Origin: Candidatus Symbiothrix sp. | Lineage (GTDB): Bacteria > Bacteroidota > Bacteroidia > Bacteroidales > Azobacteroidaceae | DNA: 8,520 nucleotides | Direction of reading: 5' to 3' | Assembly: GCA_031270925.1 (NCBI GenBank) | Contig: JAISWY010000366.1 | Span: forward strand, 1 to 8,520 | In this document: one piece after another, positions 7,432 through 8,520 of the stretch | Numbering within the stretch: the stretch's first letter is position 1 | Layout of the letters: each line of letters starts with the position of its first letter | The notes under the pieces: model-generated | The model's database searches: none | What the model saw: the letters and a program-made list of their open reading frames with translations, nothing else | Told to the model about the DNA's origin: nothing | Position numbers and translations under genes: made by a program

Positions 7432-8520
7432 TTAATCAATTATAATAGTCTTGACACAACGTACTCTCTCGTCTTCTGTCTTCGCATTATCGGTAATACT
7501 CCAGCCGTCCCTGAAACGCATAGCCCTATACAGAGCATACTCTGTAATGCTCCAATACTTATCAGTCGACAAATTGGCAGTAGCTTTGTGTGCGCCTGCC
7601 GCTTTGTTAAGTTCATTGTATCGCGGAGCCCACGGAGCGGTCGCGGCTGAGTCTGCCATTTGTGCCAACTCGACGATATTCGGTAAACGCCAGGTACCGT
7701 CCCTGTCGGCAGGATCCACATTATTCCCATTGGCGCAATTATCGACAGCATCCTGCCAATATTGCCTAGTATCAGCATCCTTGTAATATATGCACAGATA
7801 TTGTGAAACTTCCCGTGTAAAATAAGAAGGAGGAGTCATCAATTGGTCGTAAGTGATATTGCCGGAAATATTGCTGTATTGCGGCCCGCCGTAAGTATGA
7901 ACGCCGCCCCTGAATGCTACACCCGGACAATACGGCAGCGTTACGGTTACATCATCCGTGCAGGATGTTTCAAGGCTGTTTCCGCAGGCATTGCTCGCAT
8001 AAACCGTAATATCGCCTGCAGCAACGACGCCGTCGATGGATGTTTTGTAAGTTACTGTAGTTGTATTTTGCCCTCCGGTAATGGTTAATCCTGCCGGCTT
8101 GCTCCATATATAGCTTGTCGCTCCCGTTACAGGGTTGATGCTGGCCGTGAAACTGCCGCCCACCTCAATTACGGTTGCACTTAGCGTAATCGTTCCCGGT
8201 TGTTCGGGATGTGGACACAGCGGCTGCCACCGTTGCCCGTCCCAAACGTAAATTCCCACGCCGGAGGAAATATCCGGGTTGGTATTGTAAACAAGCATGC
8301 CCATGGCATTCAAATCTTCATCAGCAACCGAACCGCCTACCTGCAAAATTTCTTCATTTTGCAATGCCACATTGGGTAGCAGCAAACCTTGATTTGTACT
8401 TTTCAAATCGAGAATTGCTCCCGCATGAGGGTTGCTGTCCGCGCCAATCGCAACTTGTGCATTCACTCTTGCTGTTCCCAAAATAATGAGCGACAGCACT
8501 AAATAATTCATTTTCTTCAT
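7432..8520 (-). CDS. Secreted surface protein with PKD-like and DUF1566-like (Fibrobacter paralogous-type) domains
   Basis: The 362-residue product has a typical signal peptide: basic MKK, a hydrophobic stretch (about 5-16) and a probable cleavage after VNA, giving a mature start at about Gln22. The mature N-terminus (QVAIGADSNPHAGAILDLKS, then TNQGLLLP) is a pattern common at the start of secreted or cell-surface proteins in Bacteroidota. Residues 107-195 look like an immunoglobulin/PKD-like fold of the kind with GATSYIWSKPAG and TVTY strands. Residues 240-357 match the DUF1566 / Fibrobacter major paralogous type: YWQDAVDNCANG, DGTWRLPNIVELAQM, KYWSITEY and a terminal RVRCVKT. Seven cysteines (102, 179, 187, 198, 243, 262, 355) could form disulfides. 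There is no membrane anchor, type IX sorting domain or catalytic motif that I recognise, so the role is unknown; an adhesin or structural surface role is only a guess. The ATG is the last base triplet of the window, but the signal peptide makes it the credible start. Its promoter lies outside. Confidence 0.85.
   Translation of the reverse strand: MKKMNYLVLSLIILGTARVNAQVAIGADSNPHAGAILDLKSTNQGLLLPNVALQNEEILQVGGSVADEDLNAMGMLVYNTNPDISSGVGIYVWDGQRWQPLCPHPEQPGTITLSATVIEVGGSFTASINPVTGATSYIWSKPAGLTITGGQNTTTVTYKTSIDGVVAAGDITVYASNACGNSLETSCTDDVTVTLPYCPGVAFRGGVHTYGGPQYSNISGNITYDQLMTPPSYFTREVSQYLCIYYKDADTRQYWQDAVDNCANGNNVDPADRDGTWRLPNIVELAQMADSAATAPWAPRYNELNKAAGAHKATANLSTDKYWSITEYALYRAMRFRDGWSITDNAKTEDERVRCVKTIIID

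Noticed and set aside
1..8520. CRISPR array, tRNA or rRNA genes, riboswitch
   Set aside because: No regularly spaced direct repeats were seen, and the non-coding gaps are too short or filled by the palindromic element.

Overview
The window looks like chromosomal DNA of a member of the Bacteroidota, most likely order Bacteroidales. The evidence is a hybrid two-component system (a one-protein sensor plus AraC regulator, typical of that phylum), a signal peptidase I with the long insertion seen in this group, a secreted protein whose mature N-terminus has the Bacteroidota 'AxLDLxSTNxGLLLP' pattern, and promoter elements of the TAnnTTTG type rather than sigma-70 -10/-35 boxes. No genus can be named from the sequence alone.

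All five genes lie on the minus strand, so transcription runs from the right edge of the window to the left. From right to left: a complete secreted surface protein with a PKD-like and a DUF1566-like domain (8520-7432); an intergenic stretch of 289 bp almost filled by a 190-bp palindromic, MITE-like element (7206-7395) and followed by a good Bacteroidota promoter (7161-7192); rarA, an AAA+ replication/recombination ATPase (7142-5877); a 1345-residue hybrid two-component sensor/regulator (5854-1817); dapB, lysine/diaminopimelate biosynthesis (1766-1050); and lepB, signal peptidase I, whose C-terminal part runs off the left edge (1036-1).

The gaps rarA-sensor (22 bp), sensor-dapB (50 bp) and dapB-lepB (13 bp) suggest one leftward transcription unit starting at the rarA promoter, with a possible second promoter just before dapB. 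The genes do not form one pathway: rarA acts at replication forks, dapB feeds peptidoglycan and lysine synthesis, lepB processes exported proteins. The sensor is the outsider, because such proteins normally sit beside polysaccharide-utilisation genes and none is present here.

The items most worth a second look are the palindromic element with its candidate 8-bp target duplication directly upstream of the rarA promoter, and the sensor/regulator embedded in a housekeeping cluster. I see no RNA gene, CRISPR array, complete insertion sequence, or obviously new multi-gene system.
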